Origin: Paramacrobiotus richtersi
Lineage: Eukaryota > Tardigrada > Eutardigrada > Parachela > Macrobiotidae
NCBI GenBank assembly: GCA_034698045.1
Contig: JAQGAU010000250.1
Location: 1-33,150 of the forward strand
Length of the DNA stretch: 33,150 bases
Direction: 5' to 3'
The notes under the pieces were generated by a model. That model searched no databases. It was not told the origin of the DNA and worked only from the letters and a program-made list of their open reading frames with translations. Every line of letters starts with the position of its first letter. Position 1 is the first letter of the stretch. Both the position numbers and the translations under genes were made by a program. Shown here one piece after another: positions 31,667 through 33,150 of this stretch.

Positions 31667-33150
31667 ATGGCTATGGATCTCGGCGGTCCGCGATGTGCAA
31701 AGTAAGTGTTATTGCAGAATGAAATTTAGTGAATAAATCGGACCAGAATAACATGCACTATACTCTTTCAGGTATACTTTGTACGCGATAAATATCATCA
31801 TCATCATATTAGCCTGCTTAACGCTGGGCTTTGGAATCTGGCTGAGCGTAAGACAACAACGACCAATTTACAGTGAAATTTGATATAGTACCATACAGTA
31901 TATTGTACACCATACAGTTCCATACTGTATATGCTTAACTAATTAGTCCAGTTTAAACACTGGCGAGTAGATGGAGCTGAAACTGAAACGAACCGGAAGC
32001 CATTTTTTTCAGAGCAATGTTTCCAGTTTTGTTACCGCCTTGAATCCGAACCTGGATCCTACGCACGGCGAAGCAACACAGTCCTTCCGCAACCACGTTA
32101 GCGGTGGCGTCAGTCGCATCCAGACTGTGGCCAATGTGCTCATTACTGCCGGTGTTTTTGCCCTTTTGATCGGCTTTCTGGGATTCTGGGCAGCTTACAA
32201 AGAATCGAAATCATTATTAATCACGGTACGTAATGGAAGAACTAATCATGGTATTCCATGTAATTCTGTACATGTACATGCATGGTTAGTTTATTTTGGC
32301 GGTTATTGCACATAAACAAAAGGTCGAATATGCCGTGCATATGCTGTAACAACGGTATGCTGGGCTGCAAAATAAAAAAGCATCAGGCAAGTGTGTATAA
32401 TATTATATAAAATTAGTTGCATATTAAACTTATCAATTGCAGTTCGGCGTCATTCTGATACTGGTCATCTTGCTGGAACTGGGTGCTGGCATAGCGTTCG
32501 CAGTGGACAAACCAACAATTATCAACAATGTTGCGCGCGATTTTGCGGGCTCCATTGATAGTTATGATTATCTGGTTACCGGACTGGATTCCAACGATCG
32601 CATTGTCATTCTCCAGGACCGATCAAACAACAACATCACTGAACAAGCAACATTGATGCTGAATGTATTGCAGACCTGGGTGAGCGGCGAGAACTGGCTA
32701 TGTAAATTTTACAAGCTGACTTGCTTGAACGAAACACAACGCATTTTTTCCAAACTTTTGTTATATCATTCCCATGTAATGCTGGTAAAATTGATTGTCC
32801 CGACTGTTAATTCATCCAAAAATTTAACTTAACAGTGAAAAATTATTATTAGGCGATACCAATAATATTGTTGTAACAGGCTGTCGCCATTTTGAACAAA
32901 GCTATAGCTACAGCTATGTTTCCACATGAACGATATTTCTATAAGGTTTGAATTCAAGCTGCTGCCAATTGTAAAACATTCAATTTGAATGAATTTGAAT
33001 GCACTGTACATGTTACGATTTAATTTTTGGCTTATTATTAACTCGAGAGTAATTTTATATTTAGCGCTAAAAATATTTCTACAGGTTGGATGTTGTGGCG
33101 GTTTAACCGGATATCGCGATTTTATGAATTCGCCATATTGGCATAAATCT
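31667..33150 (+). CDS. Second tetraspanin, 3' end outside the window (five exons seen)
   Basis: This is a four-helix membrane protein of the same family and a tandem paralogue of the gene at 19826-21857. Exons are 31667-31701, 31772-31847, 32013-32225, 32443-32679 and 33085 to the window edge, about 209 residues. Exons 2 and 4 have exactly the lengths of the paralogue's (76 and 237 nt), and all intron phases are the same. Helix 1 is at about 13-37 with an isoleucine run from an ATC repeat, helix 2 ends GFLGFWAAYKES, and helix 3 is at about 109-129. The large loop starts with the conserved CCG (190-192) after a possible N-glycosylation site (NIT). Compared with the paralogue it has lost the Cys-Cys pair after helix 2 and one of the two N-terminal cysteines. 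The fourth helix must lie beyond 33150. Confidence 0.92.

Overview
This window looks like nuclear DNA of a small-genome invertebrate animal. The genes are bilaterian families split by short GT-AG introns (mostly 60-550 bp), packed closely on both strands, with AATAAA signals near several 3' ends. A tardigrade or other ecdysozoan would fit, but nothing here fixes the taxon. All gene models below were spliced by hand from reading-frame continuity, intron phase and family motifs.

Layout: (1) 1-1160 (+), the 3' end of an MCT/SLC16-like transporter. (2) 1692-3108 (-), a cysteine-rich probably secreted protein I do not recognise. (3) 3688-5726 (-), QTRT2, the non-catalytic subunit of queuine tRNA-ribosyltransferase. 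(4) 6433-7766 (+), mitochondrial ribosome-binding factor A. (5) 8279-9190 (-), an unrecognised 201-residue protein with three NPY motifs. (6) 10057-11318 (+), a fatty acid-binding protein. (7) 12529-14769 (+), HIBCH. (8) 15119-16250 (-), TIM14/DNAJC19. (9) 16251-19825, mostly non-coding with a few doubtful exons. (10) 19826-21857 (+), a seven-exon tetraspanin. (11) 23423-30297 (-), a Ty3/Gypsy-type retrotransposon with open gag and pol. (12) 31667-end (+), a second tetraspanin, cut by the window edge.

How the parts relate: four of the mid-window genes bear on mitochondria or translation (QTRT2, RBFA, HIBCH, TIM14), and are arranged as divergent or convergent neighbours rather than an operon. 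The two tetraspanins share intron positions, phases and several exact exon lengths, so they are a tandem duplicate pair now separated by the retrotransposon.

The most striking sequence signal is at the gag/pol junction. There the in-frame slippery heptamer A AAA AAC, a 6-nt spacer holding the gag stop, a perfect 8-bp hairpin and a possible pseudoknot partner form a textbook -1 frameshift site. No matching long terminal repeats were found by eye, although a 51-bp TGTAG...CTACA segment sits two bases from a primer-binding-like site.
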